This document shows positions 11,753-23,517 of a stretch of 64,000 bases of DNA, piece after piece; the first letter of the stretch is position 1; each line of letters begins with the position of its first letter. Below the pieces are notes generated by a model that was given only the letters and a program-made list of their open reading frames with translations, was not told the origin of the DNA and made no database searches. The translations under genes and the position numbers were made by a program. Source of the DNA: Kalmusia sp. IMI 367209 (Eukaryota; Ascomycota; Dothideomycetes; Pleosporales; Didymosphaeriaceae); the NCBI GenBank assembly GCA_027946365.1, contig JAPEUQ010000014.1, positions 434,001 through 498,000 on the forward strand. Direction: 5' to 3'.

Positions 11753-14700
11753 TTATTGCGGTGTGCCGTCGAGTCTGTCCAGACCCTCCAGACCCGTCGG
11801 CGGCCCGTGGCCGTGGCTCACGCTCTGCCGATGCGCAGGGTGTTGGCCGTTCATGCCTAGGTCGACGGGCGTGCCTACGCCGAGCCCGAAGTTGAACGCT
11901 TCCCCGCTGAACATGCCTCCGTCGTCGCCGAGCACGGGCGGCTCGACGTTGAAGGGCAAGAACCACCCCGCGCTGGTCGGATCGAAAAAGCCGTTGCTCA
12001 TGCCGCTGTGGTCGAGACCCCAGAAGGAAGCGTTGCTGGCGTGTGGTGTGAGATCGGGAAAGGGCGACATGTCCATTTGCTGGCCTGGGTGGATCATGGT
12101 AGTGGGCGACGTGTTGAGCATGAGGCCGTGCTGGGCGTGCGGGAAGTCTTGCATGTATTGTTGTGCGTTGGCTTGGGCGAAGTAGGCGGGATCGAAGGCA
12201 TCAATAGCATCCTGGGGATTGATGTTGATCTGGCCCATCTGTTGGTGGAGTTGGCTTTGGTGCATCTGTTGGGCACGATGCTGCACCTGCTGTGCAGTGG
12301 CAGCATGGTTTGTGTTGGACGACTCAGCTTTGGAGACCGATTTCGACTTGCTCTTGCGGGCCTGCTTCCGCTGGGTTTCGGCTCTCGTGGGCGGAGACAG
12401 TGAGGCAAAGAACTCTTCCACGCTCTGTAGATCGCTTTTCTGCCCGAGGACCGCGTCCGTGCCCGGTTCATTGGTGTTCGCCTCCGCAGCATCCTCGTAG
12501 TCCGTCTTGGAGACGCCATGCGGGTAGCGGTCAAACCAATCTCCGTACTGAAAGATGACAGCCTTGCTCTTGTCCCCAGTGGCACTCGCCCCCCTCAACT
12601 GTGCATCCGCGTGTTGTCGGTACAGCTCCTTGAGGTTTTCCGCGATATAATGGAACATACCCCAATACTTTTTCATCTTACTCAGGTATTTGACGTTGTA
12701 TGCGAGGTATTTCTTCGATTGTGCTTCAAGCTTAGGATTCTTCGAGAAGACGCCGTGGACGTGAACAGTGGAGGAGAAGAAAGCTGAATAGCCAGCAAAT
12801 GGGGCGACTACATTGTGGTCCATGGCTTCGTTGATGAGGATAGATATCTGGTTGGCAGCGTCTAATGCGGTGCGGGCGGATTCGGTCAGGAAATCGTGAG
12901 GCATCTCTTTCGGCGGGCGGCTCCCAGCTCGTGATGGGAGGGAGAATCGGTGCAAGAAGAGTATGATCTGTTGGTAGAGAATGTGCAGGTAGAGGTAAGA
13001 GTTCGCTGTCCTTCCAATTGCATGGCTTTTCAGATTCTCCGGGCTGTAAACCAGCATTTCTGGCAGGGCTTCTTTGAATTCCTTCGCCTCCTTCTTTATG
13101 CTGTGGAAAGTAGATTTGGCTGACCACATGGGCTCAGGCTCGCGCTCTTTCCCACCTAGGTTCATGTACTTGACGAGCTTGCCCCATATGCATACAAGCC
13201 GGATGGTGTACGCTGTGACACCCATGTTTTCGCGAGGATCCGCAAGTTGACCGGTATCCGGTGCGACCGGGTTTGGAACGTTCCCGTCCAAGTTCTCCGT
13301 TGGTGCTTGAATTTCATGGACGTAAAGATGTTCTTTGACAGGCAATTGGACCTCGATGTACTGCTCGTTGACAAATAGCGGCCGGTCCGTACCAGACGAG
13401 TTGAAGCGATCCATGAGGAAACATGACCACATGGTCCGCCGTCGAATCTCGCGGTCGGTCAAGCTGAGGGGCTTTCTTTCTGCCTCGGGGGCGCTCGGGT
13501 CGTATTCTAGTTCTTTGTGTAATTGGAGCGCGTAAGCCATCCTCTGGGCCATGCCGCCGAACATCCAACTCCTTCCCCCCTGACACGTTCCGAACTCGTG
13601 CAGGCCGAGCAATAGATAGACGATCAAGATGGTGATGTTGGGAGCATCGTAGCGCTTGAGAGCGATCTCTCTTGCTTTCTCGCCCCAATTGTCGCCGCGT
13701 AGAAAGCACGGCTCGGTCCGTAACTGTGGGTGTGTGGAAAATCGCGCCGATATTGCGCAGATGGCCAAGATAAGCACTGGTGGCACGTTGCCGTTGGCGA
13801 GCCTTCGCATGAAGCTGGGCTTGTGCAGAAGCGGGTAGCTCTGGCCATAGACGTAGTCGAAGTAGACCTCGGCCAGGTGCTCTTGTATCTCCTTGGGCGG
13901 CAGGCTCTCGGCGCCTTCGGTGAGCAGGCTGGTGTCGTCTGATTCCTTGGTCCGCGACGCTGAGCCTGAGGCGTCGGGATTGGCAGACTTGGACTTGGCC
14001 CACTCGTCCAGATCGTTGCCAAAGGCCTCGTCGGCGCCCCTCTTCTTGTTCGCGATGGGCGTCTTGGGCGGCGCGCCGGGCAGCGCAGGCTTGACGACGG
14101 AGCGACCCACGCCAGCCACGGAGGGGAGGCTCTCTTTGGGGATCAGCTTGATGACGCGGTCCTCCATGCGCCGCAGCCGCTTGTCCAACATGGCCATGTA
14201 GTCGGTCCTCGGTGCCGCCTTCCGCGTCGTGACCTTGTACACGCACGGGATGCGGCTCCTCAGGCAGTGCTTGCACGCCGGCTTCTCGCCCGAACAACGG
14301 ATCTTCTTGCGGCGGCAGGCAATGCAGGCCAGCGGCAGTCTTTTGCGCTCCTTGCCTGCTTTCGTCTTCATCTCGCTCCACGGCGGGGGGTCCTGCTGCC
14401 CGCCGTCCTTGTCCTTGCGCATGCCCTCTGCGCCGTCCCCGAGCAAGCCGTCCTCCAGCTTCATCGCCAGCGTCGACCCGTCCTCCATGGCATCGCCCAT
14501 CAGCAGCCCCAGCCCGGCCGCGCTCTCCGGGCTCGTGTGGTTGCCATCGCGGCCCAGGTGTCCAGCGCTGCCGATGCTCAGCCGGTGCGGATGCGCGCTG
14601 CTGCCGCTGGCATTCCCGTCGTCCATGTCTGCTATGCTCCCCCGGTGGTTCTGCAAGTTCGTCTTGATGCTCGGTTGGGGCCTGTCGTAGGCGCTGGCGA

Positions 14701-14890
14701 AGCCCTGGTTCTGGCCGAATGCCATGGGGAAGTCGGAAAAGGAAGCCATCATGGCCGTCGGGCTGCTGCCGTGCAGCGAACCTCGGAGCTCAGGCAGGCC
14801 GTACTCGTTCAGCGCCAGCGGATCGTCGTGCTCGAATCGTGAGTGTTGCGGCGCAGTCATGGTCGTCGCCGTGGTGCCGGAATCGCCCAT
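11753..14890 (-). CDS. Zn2Cys6 transcription factor with fungal-specific regulatory domain
   Basis: A single exon of 1045 residues starts at the ATG at 14890. A Zn(II)2Cys6 binuclear cluster lies at C189, C192, C199, C206, C209 and C216 (CX2CX6CX6CX2CX6C), followed by a basic linker and a coiled-coil-like LDKRLRRMEDRVIKL. The middle region (about 330-720) has the fungal_trans homology domain: a YGQSYPLLHKPSF segment, then GGRSWMFGGMAQRMA and a helical block. The C-terminal third is Gln/Met/His/Gly-rich, typical of activation domains. It should act in the nucleus as a sequence-specific regulator. I cannot assign it to a named regulator. No obvious target cluster lies immediately beside it. Confidence 0.88.
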   Translation of the reverse strand: MGDSGTTATTMTAPQHSRFEHDDPLALNEYGLPELRGSLHGSSPTAMMASFSDFPMAFGQNQGFASAYDRPQPSIKTNLQNHRGSIADMDDGNASGSSAHPHRLSIGSAGHLGRDGNHTSPESAAGLGLLMGDAMEDGSTLAMKLEDGLLGDGAEGMRKDKDGGQQDPPPWSEMKTKAGKERKRLPLACIACRRKKIRCSGEKPACKHCLRSRIPCVYKVTTRKAAPRTDYMAMLDKRLRRMEDRVIKLIPKESLPSVAGVGRSVVKPALPGAPPKTPIANKKRGADEAFGNDLDEWAKSKSANPDASGSASRTKESDDTSLLTEGAESLPPKEIQEHLAEVYFDYVYGQSYPLLHKPSFMRRLANGNVPPVLILAICAISARFSTHPQLRTEPCFLRGDNWGEKAREIALKRYDAPNITILIVYLLLGLHEFGTCQGGRSWMFGGMAQRMAYALQLHKELEYDPSAPEAERKPLSLTDREIRRRTMWSCFLMDRFNSSGTDRPLFVNEQYIEVQLPVKEHLYVHEIQAPTENLDGNVPNPVAPDTGQLADPRENMGVTAYTIRLVCIWGKLVKYMNLGGKEREPEPMWSAKSTFHSIKKEAKEFKEALPEMLVYSPENLKSHAIGRTANSYLYLHILYQQIILFLHRFSLPSRAGSRPPKEMPHDFLTESARTALDAANQISILINEAMDHNVVAPFAGYSAFFSSTVHVHGVFSKNPKLEAQSKKYLAYNVKYLSKMKKYWGMFHYIAENLKELYRQHADAQLRGASATGDKSKAVIFQYGDWFDRYPHGVSKTDYEDAAEANTNEPGTDAVLGQKSDLQSVEEFFASLSPPTRAETQRKQARKSKSKSVSKAESSNTNHAATAQQVQHRAQQMHQSQLHQQMGQININPQDAIDAFDPAYFAQANAQQYMQDFPHAQHGLMLNTSPTTMIHPGQQMDMSPFPDLTPHASNASFWGLDHSGMSNGFFDPTSAGWFLPFNVEPPVLGDDGGMFSGEAFNFGLGVGTPVDLGMNGQHPAHRQSVSHGHGPPTGLEGLDRLDGTPQ

Positions 14891-17490
14891 TTCTTCAGCG
14901 TTCGCTGCTGCGTCTCTGTGCCGCGGAGCAGACTCGGCCTCTCACATCGAATGAAGCCTCGCGGATGCGACAATGTTGGTCAGATGTGCAGCCCCAGCTT
15001 CACAGCAGGCTCCTTGAACGGTCCCCACAAGATGCGCCGGTCGTGTGCTGCGGTTGCGGGTTCGTCCGGAGCAGTATCGGGCGCTTCCCCACAATTCCAG
15101 GCTGCGTGTGAAAGGAAAGGACCGATGTCACCAGCAAGATCAACGGCGGCGACGAGAGAGGTCCAACAGCGCAGCGACGCGCAGGAAGAGCACGGCCGTC
15201 AGCTCGTCTGGTGGGCCACGAGTGAGACAGCGTTCTATGACCAGCAGTGATGTCGCAGCAGACGCCACCTCCCGCGGTCTGGCTCAGCGTACAGGGCAGC
15301 GCAGACTGCAGAGGCCTCGTAATAGCCACAGCAGGATTCGCGACAGCGAGGAAAAGGCGGAGGACGGCCGCCTCGGTCCAACCACAGGGCGCGCAATGGT
15401 CGATGCATCCCCCCACATGGTCCATGCCTGCAGATTCGCGACCGCACTGTATTATTCAGACACGACAAAGCAGCGCCGCCGACGGCCACGACAGCCACGA
15501 CGGCCTGATAGCCTGACGGACAGGCGGACAGCCTGGCAGCCTGGCAGCCTGGCATCGTCGCGGGCCCACGCACCCACACGCTCGCAACCCCCTCCCATGG
15601 CTGTCTCTCTATCGCCGTCGTCTGCAAATGTGGCGGGCAGAGGTTGCTCGATGCACGTCACGCGCCCAAAATGGTTCGCGACTCTAGCGGGGAAGGGAAC
15701 GCCTTTGCGGGGCTCCGCTGCTCCTTTGTTCGCCTAACGAAGTCGTGCATATGAACTCTATCAACACCAATATGCTGCGAACACGCCCGCCGCTTCTACC
15801 ACGCATCGACGCGCCGATCGCCTATTAAGACTTGTCGCTTTCCTATTCTGGCGCTTTCGCGATGCACCAAACCAGCAAGAACACACGAGCTGATCGCTGT
15901 ATGAGCGTCGGGTGAGCTCGTTTATCCCCCAGTCGGCCATCAGCTCACCTGCAAAATCATCTATACTTCTGATTCGATTGTTTGCTTGCATGCTTGTCGG
16001 AAAACACCCATGCGCGCGCAGAAGGCGGTCGACCAGAACACAGCGTACATCGCGACCTTTCCTTGATTTCCGCGTCATTGCAACTTTTCTTTTTCTCCTT
16101 CTACCTATCCGCAGAATGCTCTCATTTCGTGACATAATTGGCGGATTTAGCCAGATTATCTCATGCTCCACCAACAGGATCTCTCCTATTGCGCCAACAC
16201 TTTAGATGCGAATAGTTCTTAAGACACAGTGTAATGCACACGACTTTACACATATTGTAAACAACCGCCGGGCTTCCTTTGGCCACTTATCCATCGAAGC
16301 GATCCTCTGCATCCTGTCCATCCGCAACGGGTAGTGGCCCCTTCGCCCGCAGCTGCACAGCGCCTGCACAGACGCCCAAATCAATCTCTGCCATGCGGAA
16401 CTGCACGGGAGCAGCTAGGGATGCTGGGGCAGATCTTGGTAAGTCATCCTTGGAAAGATCAGGTGCATGGCAGCTTTGGACGCCAGACACTCATCCTACC
16501 CTCCTTCACTGTCATTTATTGAGGCGAATAGGTACGCAGGATGCCTTTGTTGACGTCCAGGCTAATTGCACCTCTCATTTCCATCGAGAAACCCGCAAAA
16601 GGGAGGACCAATGGACCCCAGTGATGATTTCGTCGCCACGTGCATAGCCGCTCAGCATGCTCTCGGTTGCGGTTCCGCTCTGCAATCACGCTCTGCAGTC
16701 CCGTCCTTGCATCCGACGTGCGCCATGGTCGTTTGATTGCAGTGTAGCACAGCATTTCCTACTCTCTGCCTGAAACCTACCACTCATTTCGGAACCCACG
16801 TTGGAGCCTTATTGTATATTCAGCCACGTTTCCCCGCAGCCTTCCCCGCGCTTCGGCTTCGTGCTGCCGATTGCTTCTCCAATTCTTCTAGAAGACGTCT
16901 GCGCATATGGCGATGTCGGTCATGGGTCGATTGTCCCCCAAGATGCCTAGATCCAGAGCCAGCCACAGGTCAGGCATACAGAAATCATCCGGACAGGTAC
17001 GAAGGGCTGTTCTTCAAGATACGGGTGTTGTCAGAGATCGATTAGCTATATTGTGGGCAACGACTAACAAGTTCATCACTAGCTCTTCTTAGTATTGAAT
17101 AACACCAATCTCTGCCACATACGACCATAGGAGCCTGAAACCTAGTTTCCTCGACCACCTTACCGTCGTCTATCGAGGACCGTAACCGGAAAGCTCAACA
17201 CGGATCACCGAATACACTACTCGTGAGGCTAAATTGATATGTCGTTACGTTTGGTGAAGTTGCTCACTAGGATATACATAATTAGCTAAAACAGGGTTAT
17301 GTAGGGCCTATGAGATCATCTTTCTTTTCTCGTGAAGGCCAAGCCACATATCCTGTTTATCATCCACAGCACCTGACAGTCACATCGCCACTCTCACGAA
17401 GGGCAATCACGCATAAAATGACCCCATCCATCGCCTAAATATTCCATCACCGTTTATTTTTATTAGACTAATACCGACTAGGCTCACTTA
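14891..17490. other. Gene-poor stretch of about 2.6 kb
   Basis: This begins with the long 5' region of the transcription factor gene. A frame of about 230 codons on the plus strand (15045-15737) is Arg/Ser/Pro-rich and without domains, and I take it as chance. A short tandem repeat of CCTGGCAG/GACGGACAG units lies near 15500-15555. The rest (15.7-17.5 kb) has no supported gene. Confidence 0.45.
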
Positions 17491-17727
17491 CATCTAAAAC
17501 AATGAGGTTCATCGGCATAGTGACCGTGTTCACCGCCTGGATCTGTCAGCAAGGCGATTGATCAAACGAACATTTAGAAAGCCTACATTTGTAGCAATGT
17601 AGGTCGCTGGATAAGTGTCCATACTCGCCACCTGGGTCTATTAGTATACATCAAATACTTACCGGCCTTTGGGGCTTACATGTATAACAATGGGGCTCAT
17701 TAGCATAGTGCCCCGATTCACCACCTA
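17491..17727 (-). repeat. Three tandem micro-exon-like units encoding a 17-residue His/Cys repeat
   Basis: Three diverged copies lie about 94 bp apart (17491-17540, 17583-17634, 17678-17727). Read on the minus strand they encode GGESGHYANEPHCY, PGGEYGHLSSDLHCYK and PGGEHGHYADEPHCFR. Each is bounded by a 3' splice site with an upstream CTAAC/CTAAT/CTGAC and ends at a GTAAG- or GTAGG-type donor. The inferred exons are 45, 51 and 51 nt, all phase 1-1, with 42- and 44-nt introns between them. They follow the HET frame directly and can be spliced to it in phase, replacing its stop. The motif resembles a zinc-binding HC element, but no family is recognised. Confidence 0.6.
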
Positions 17728-17764
17728 GTTGAGCATAGTTAGTTCAACCCTCCAGCTTTTGGTT

Positions 17765-18400
17765 CTAGAAGCGCATACACTTGTCACAGATAACATAGCG
17801 CTTCTCAATTGGCCCTCTTTTATCAAGACTGTGTCTTCGCTTTTGTTGCGCGGGGGCACTCGCGCGGATTTCTTCGTTCGACTGCTCCCGGATCTCTTTC
17901 CGCAGGCGGATAAACGCTTTTTTCTTACGCTCTCCATATATGAGTGGTAAGTGGACATTGAAAATGCCTAGCAGAGAGTAGGCTGCGTCCTCTTCGCGTT
18001 TTGTCTGGCGTCTCTCTGCCCATGACATTCGATCTTCAACAGAAATTTGAGATAAAGGGTTTCCCTGAAGAGCCCGTATATCAATGCCTGTGATTTCGTG
18101 GATTTCTTGTATCAACTCTTTCTTTTCGCCAAGTTTTTCTCCTTCTGCGGAAAAGAACTCCACAGAGTTAGGGGCAAGAAGTTCTTGGAGCGTCCATCCT
18201 CGAGTAAACCATTTGCTACACCGAAAAAGTGGCTTCCATGCATTTTTAAAGGACGGATTATCCCTTATGGAGTCGCCCGTTGAAACGTCAGAGAGATACA
18301 CGTAGCATCCAGCCGCGTTCGAGTGCCAGCGAAACATGGAGTTGATGGCTTCTAGAAGCTCTGTGCTGCTTGACGTGTCAATGCAGCACGCGTCACCCGT
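17765..18400 (-). pseudogene. HET-domain gene, N-terminally truncated
   Basis: The minus-strand frame holds the second half of a HET (heterokaryon incompatibility) domain: DACCID, INSMFRWHSNAAGCYVYLSD, TRGWTLQELLAP, then RMSWAERRQTKREEDAAYSL and NVHLPLIYGERKK. The first part of the domain, with the usual YAILSHTW-type motif, is absent; upstream sequence is unrelated and AT-rich, and no ATG precedes the MFRWH methionine. The W of the WID-CCID motif is also lost. HET proteins trigger cell death on recognition of non-self. The frame ends at 17765, but a donor just before the stop could splice to the repeat exons at 17491-17727. Either a broken gene or a 5'-deleted paralogue. Confidence 0.7.
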
Positions 18401-18499
18401 GTGGAGTTCTCGAAGGCTTGGCCCCCTTCGCCTCGGCTTACCTTCTCGCGTTTTCGACCGTATGATACATATTACTCAGCCTGCAAAACCCATCGACCC

Positions 18500-18913
18500 A
18501 GATGAGCTGTTAGAAGCATTACCTCTAGGTATTACTCTTATTACTTTAATATGTGTTAAGCCTCAGATTTGTTTGACATATATTGTAATATATGTTAATA
18601 AACTGAACATATCGCGTTTTCTTATCATAACATTGAATATGCTTCAGAGTGGTATTGAAGCTTATCACGCTTTCGGCTTAGCCAACCACACTGCATAATT
18701 GTGGCTGTGGCTCAGCTGTCGCACTTTAATGAACCATACCATTGTAGCATCTTGCATCGACTGTTGCCTAATTCTCGCCACGTTATTAACACGGAAATCA
18801 GAGTACCTTCTTCCATGCTACATTTATGACTATTAACACGCTGACTTTAGTTGCTTTGTAACAATGTCCTCAAAGCGGTTCGTTATCAAGAGATCATAGG
18901 GTGGACCGTTTTC
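18500..18913. other. AT-rich spacer
   Basis: This is AT-rich sequence between the truncated HET gene and the nuclease-like gene, with no gene. It may mark a decayed insertion or a RIP-affected segment, but I cannot show that. Confidence 0.4.
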
Positions 18914-18916
18914 TAA

Positions 18917-20344
18917 CTTTTGAGAAGTTCACGATCACAACGCAGACGCACCAAACCATTGACGCCGAAACCGTTCAAAGATCTCTCAATATGCCGACTA
19001 CCACCTTGGCGACTCTCACCAGGTTTCGCAAAAGATTTTTGCAAATTCTGTCCGGAACTAGATATCCCTCGTTACCGGAACGGATTAAGTGAAGAGAAGC
19101 AGCGGGATCTTGACACACGAACAAGCAAATTATTCAGGCGAGCTATACAAAATCAAATATTCAAGGCCTCGGAGTTCAGCTGGGAAGCAGACGCATGGCG
19201 CGATGTATTCGGTCCAATTAGGGACGATGACACATTCCGAATGTAGTATTCATCCCCTGACTCACCTCCTCTCAAAACTCATACTTAGGAGATCTGACCT
19301 CTGTTCCAGGGACAAACGACCGTACGAATTCATTGAAGAGGGTGTAGACAATACCTCGTCGGTTAAAAGACGCATACCCGATGCTACTATGGGTCTAAGA
19401 ACCTATAGTGAATCAGATCTTGATCATGGGTACACATGTGAGGTGGTTGATTGCAAAATCAATCACGACAGTATGCAACCAAATGAAACTTTGTTGGACT
19501 TTCGCATCGATTCTCAGATGTACGACCGAGAATGCGGATTAATAGTCGATGGAATATGGGGTGAATCAACCCTCATATTTCCATTTGCTGTATACGAAGC
19601 AAAAAAAAGCGCCTCAACTTGGGAACAAGCGGAGGATCAGATTCATCATGCATTCAGCGTTTACTTAGCCATGCTTGACGACCTAGCTCGAAATCCCCTG
19701 AATGTCGCGGAATATCAAACTGAAGAGAGCGCGCGTTACCAACTCTTTGGCTTCACCTCTTGTGGATCCTACTGGAAAGTTTATATAGCATGGAACTTCT
19801 TGGGCGCCTGTGTAAGTAAAAAATCCCACGCGATTTTTTTCATATCCAACTGAGTAACAATAAGCACGTTGAAACAATCTGGCAAGGCGATGTCAAAGAC
19901 TTCAGTCGAGCATATGAGCTCATTTGTATTGTGGATCAGATCCATCACTTCGCTGCTAACCAGCATCGTGAGTTCGTTATTAAACATCTCGAACCATGGC
20001 TCCAGTATGCCGAAAAACGCAGTTTGGATCTATTTTCGGAATTTGTGGCACTGCAGCCCGATCGATTTCCCGACGTCCCAGCCGACCCAGAATGGTTAAT
20101 GGTCAGAGAAGCATCGAAGCAGGCTAGAAATAGCAGAGCTTCTAAAACCCGCTTGCAAAACAAACTTCTGGCACAGCGCAACGCTCGCATATCCAAATCA
20201 CGGACTTCTCAAGAGAGTACGACAGTAAAGAATTTGAGTACGACCCAGCTTCAGCTGCAGCGGAGTCGTGACGGTCGACCAAACAAGCCCATTATTTCGA
20301 AGCCAAAGCGGCCTCGTGGGCGACCCAGGAAATGCACGAAATAA
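18917..20344 (+). CDS. PD-(D/E)XK nuclease-like fungal protein with C-terminal AT-hook, 5' end unresolved
   Basis: Three exons (to 19242, 19289-19811, 19865-20344) join in phase. The core has the order expected of a PD-(D/E)XK fold: RIPDATMGLRTY (PD), then GLIVDGIWG, then FPFAVYEAKKS (ExK), then a helix with Gln (EQAEDQIHH). The C-terminus is basic and ends in KRPRGRPRKC, an AT-hook. Nuclease activity is inferred from these motifs only. The first exon follows a TAA at 18914 and has no in-frame ATG, so either an upstream exon is missed or the 5' end is broken. It sits next to a truncated HET gene in an otherwise gene-poor stretch. It could be a host gene or a mobile-element-derived one. Confidence 0.55.
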
Positions 20345-21219
20345 TAAGCTACCGATTTATTATAATCTAGTACTACCTCTGAGACACTGTGCTGTTCACA
20401 CAATCTTTGCTAGCATAGGAACCAGTAAATTTGATGTTGCTTTTTCTCATTGTAATAAGTAGCAAATTCAATGCAAATATGTATAAGCAAGCAAGCGAGT
20501 GAATTCTCACTAGAGGATGGATGTTTCCAATAGAGTCTTGTTTTTCGCCCAATGCGAATGAGATTGTAGAACGACTGGGCGCGTGATTCTGCTGCACAAC
20601 TCCGCAGGTTCAGAATCTCAATGCCCGTCATTTCTGGCGGCAACAACCTCCACTTACGTAGGGCGTTTTTTTCTGAGCGACATTCCTATTACAACAAGTA
20701 TTCGCCCAAAAGTATGGAAGTCCGTCTTTCGCAGCCTGGCTCCCGCAAAAGGTGAGCTTGTGGTAACCCGCTTTTCTCTTGCCTGTATTATTTATTAGAT
20801 CTTTGAAGGTGACTTCTTCGTCATCCGCTCCCTAATTATGAGAAACAATCGCCGCAAAAGCGTCTCTGGCTTATGATGTAGTGAGTTGTACAATGTAGCT
20901 TTATCCTTCGAAAAAGCTTCATATATTAAGGGTCCAAAGGTTGATTATTGCCTTTTCATAGCTATAGACACTCCTAAATCAACAGATTTATTTACCTTCA
21001 CAATTACGGAACCGTATAATATGACGCAGCGCCTTCACAGGCATACAAACTCATGAATGTCCGTGCAAGGTCACTGGGTGAGCGTCCACTCTCATGAGGT
21101 TGAACATCGATTCGGTTACGCATTCCTCGCAATTTCCGCCGCATTCACATCAATGTACTTTGTCATCAGTCATCAAGTCGTTTTTGTAGTCTATGCAGAA
21201 TATTGCGACAGGCCATTGT
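20345..21219. other. Intergenic, AT-rich
   Basis: No gene is recognised. Short frames lack coding character. It separates the nuclease-like gene from the convergent P450 gene. Confidence 0.5.
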
Positions 21220-22876
21220 TTACATTGAATCAGCTTTCTTCCCCGATTCGATTCGCGGAGTCGCGCGCACCAACAGCGGGTCCTTGATCCACAAAACAAA
21301 GGACTTTTGATCTGCCCAGTTCCTACTTTCTTCACAGAGCTCCAGGTCGAATTTCAAAAGTAGAGTAGCCATGATCAGTCTCATCTCGTGCATAGCCATG
21401 TTCTGCCCAATGCAATTTCGATACCCATATCCGAATGGCTGATGAGCGTTGAATGAGTCACCAGCGTACCGGGGGTCCTCCCCCAGCCATCGCTCGGGTA
21501 TGTAGCTGTAAGGATCGGTAAAGTTAGACTCTGAGTGATAGGTCGACCAGTGATGAACGGACACCCGTGTCTCTGGGGGGATCCATTTTCCAAGAATCAT
21601 CTGGCCGCCCTCTTGTATGATGCGGGGACTACCAATCGGAATCGGAGGATAGACGCGGAGCGCTTCCTTAAGACCTGGTAGTAGTAGGCTGTCAGTACTT
21701 GGTCGCTCGCCGTGCTATGCAGTATGAGTCTTACGTACATGCGTTCAGGTATTTCAGACTGGCAAGTTCCTCAAGAGTCAACTTGTCGTGACTTCCAAAC
21801 GAGCTTCTGATCTCTTCAACAAGAGTTCCGAAAATACGGGGGTGTTTGAGTAGATAGTATATGGCACCGCTCAGAAGAGTGGCTTTAACAAAGCATTCCA
21901 AGTCAGTCACACGTTCGTGCGCATTCATCCCTTTGGGGAAGACTTACCTGTCGTTTCTGAACCGGCCAGCATAAACACCTCAGAGTTTGAGTGCATTTCT
22001 TCTAGCGTCAGGCCTTTGCGCTTGCTGTCTAGGACGAGGTTCCACATGTCAGGATTCTTTGATCCCACTTTCAGTCGCTTGTTCACAAGCTCCTCGGAAA
22101 ATGCACAGTGCGTCTTCCTCTGCTCAGCAATCCATTTCGGTTGGAATCGTTCAAACAGAATGGTTCGCAGCAATGGGTAGTAATTGATCATGCCCACCAG
22201 AGGTAACATCTTGAGAGAACCGACAATAGATGCCACCCACGGGCTGTATTCATTCTTCGCCAGCATCCCCAGGTTTTCACCAAAGGTGAGTTCAGCCATG
22301 ACGTCGAAGGTAGTAAAGTTCAGTAGCTCTGCAATATCAACGGGCTTCTTGCCATCCTGGCCCACTTCAGAGACCTTGAACTTGAGGAGATCTGCATATT
22401 TCTGGAAGAGAGGCTCTTGCGCCTTGAGAGACCGCGCCGAGAAAGCTGGAGAAAATAGGCGACGCATTCGAGTATGGTCCTCATGAGTAGCCGTCAAGAA
22501 AGGTGCCACACCTATCATTGTTAGCGGTGCATAGGGAGCAGTTGGGAGATTGCACACCATTGACGGGTTGGGGTGAGAATTCTACCGCCTTCTCTTGGAC
22601 TTTTGCACCGTGAATTTCCTGCCATCCCTCCTTCGAAGCATAGCTGACGTCTGTTGGACCAAACCTCACCACAGGGCCGTACTTGTCGTGTAGCCTCTTC
22701 ATCCAAAACACGTCGACGCCACGGAACGAGGCATACCAGTAAGGAATGCGACTGATTGCACAGGGTAGAGGCCCTGGTAACGAGGCGAGCGGATGCAATG
22801 TTACATAGTAAAGTGCGCTCACGATGTAGTACAAGACCCCAGAAACTAACAAGGATAAGAATAGCGTGTTGAACAT
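21220..22876 (-). CDS. Cytochrome P450, fungal CYP65-like (isotrichodermin-hydroxylase type)
   Basis: Four exons (22876-22558, 22511-21948, 21882-21739, 21674-21220) join in phase to give 493 residues. Present are an N-terminal membrane anchor (about 3-28), a Pro-rich hinge (LPGPLP), the I-helix AGSETTA (289-295), the K-helix E346-xx-R349 and PERW. The heme-binding FGYGYRNCIGQ has Cys430 as ligand. It is an ER membrane monooxygenase. The start at 22876 gives a normal anchor; an in-frame ATG at 22966 would add 30 residues. Similarity looks closest to the CYP65 class that hydroxylates sesquiterpenoids. Its neighbours are relics of a terpene cyclase and an acyltransferase, so it is probably the last intact member of a decayed cluster. 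Confidence 0.88.
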
Positions 22877-23517
22877 GTTGTCAAGCGTGAAATGAGGCCA
22901 AAAAAAATTGTATAAGCGAGAAATAGGCGCATTCCACCAGAGCAGTAGAGGGACACGATCAATCATGCGGCTCGAAGTTTTGTGACAAGCGAAAATGGGC
23001 AAAGAAATATCCGAGGCGAGACGCTCAATCTGGTACGGAGTAGTCGACTAATCTAAACCTTGGAAATGTTCATGCCAATCCACACTAGGAAACCCTTGCT
23101 GTAGTCGCCTATGGCGGTGAGCACTAAGCCCGATCAGCAATAATTACCGGTACGTGCAAGACATCTAGAGAAGTGAAAGGTGAATATTTATCTGTAGGCC
23201 GCACATGGTCAAGTCAACACAATTCAAGAGCTGCACTATAGATGGTGTGAGACCTCCAGGAAGTAGCAGCATCATTTTGGAGCAATGGCAGCGCTGAGAT
23301 TCCATGTCCAAGACTGATCGTCGGGAGCCCATGGATGCAAACCGGCCCGATGCACCAACCGCTCTAGGTAAGAGCCGACTCCTCAGGATTTCGCTATCAA
23401 TCTGTTGACTTTATTGGCAAATCCTTTCGAAACATCTACCAAGCAAAATAGTTCCCTTCTCTATCTTGATGCAAAACATTGATATACGGTTGAACTCCCG
23501 AATATAGTTATAACGGG
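22877..23517. other. Intergenic between P450 and terpene cyclase relic
   Basis: This is the upstream region of the P450 gene and the downstream region of the cyclase relic. No further coding remnant was found. Confidence 0.45.

Noticed and set aside
13314..14381. Long minus-strand frame overlapping the Zn2Cys6 gene
   Set aside because: It lies inside the regulator's coding sequence in another frame on the same strand; the regulator frame has the zinc cluster and family domain.
15045..15737. Open frame of about 230 codons on the plus strand
   Set aside because: Arg/Ser/Pro-rich, spans a short tandem repeat, overlaps other equally long frames in GC-rich DNA, and has no domain.
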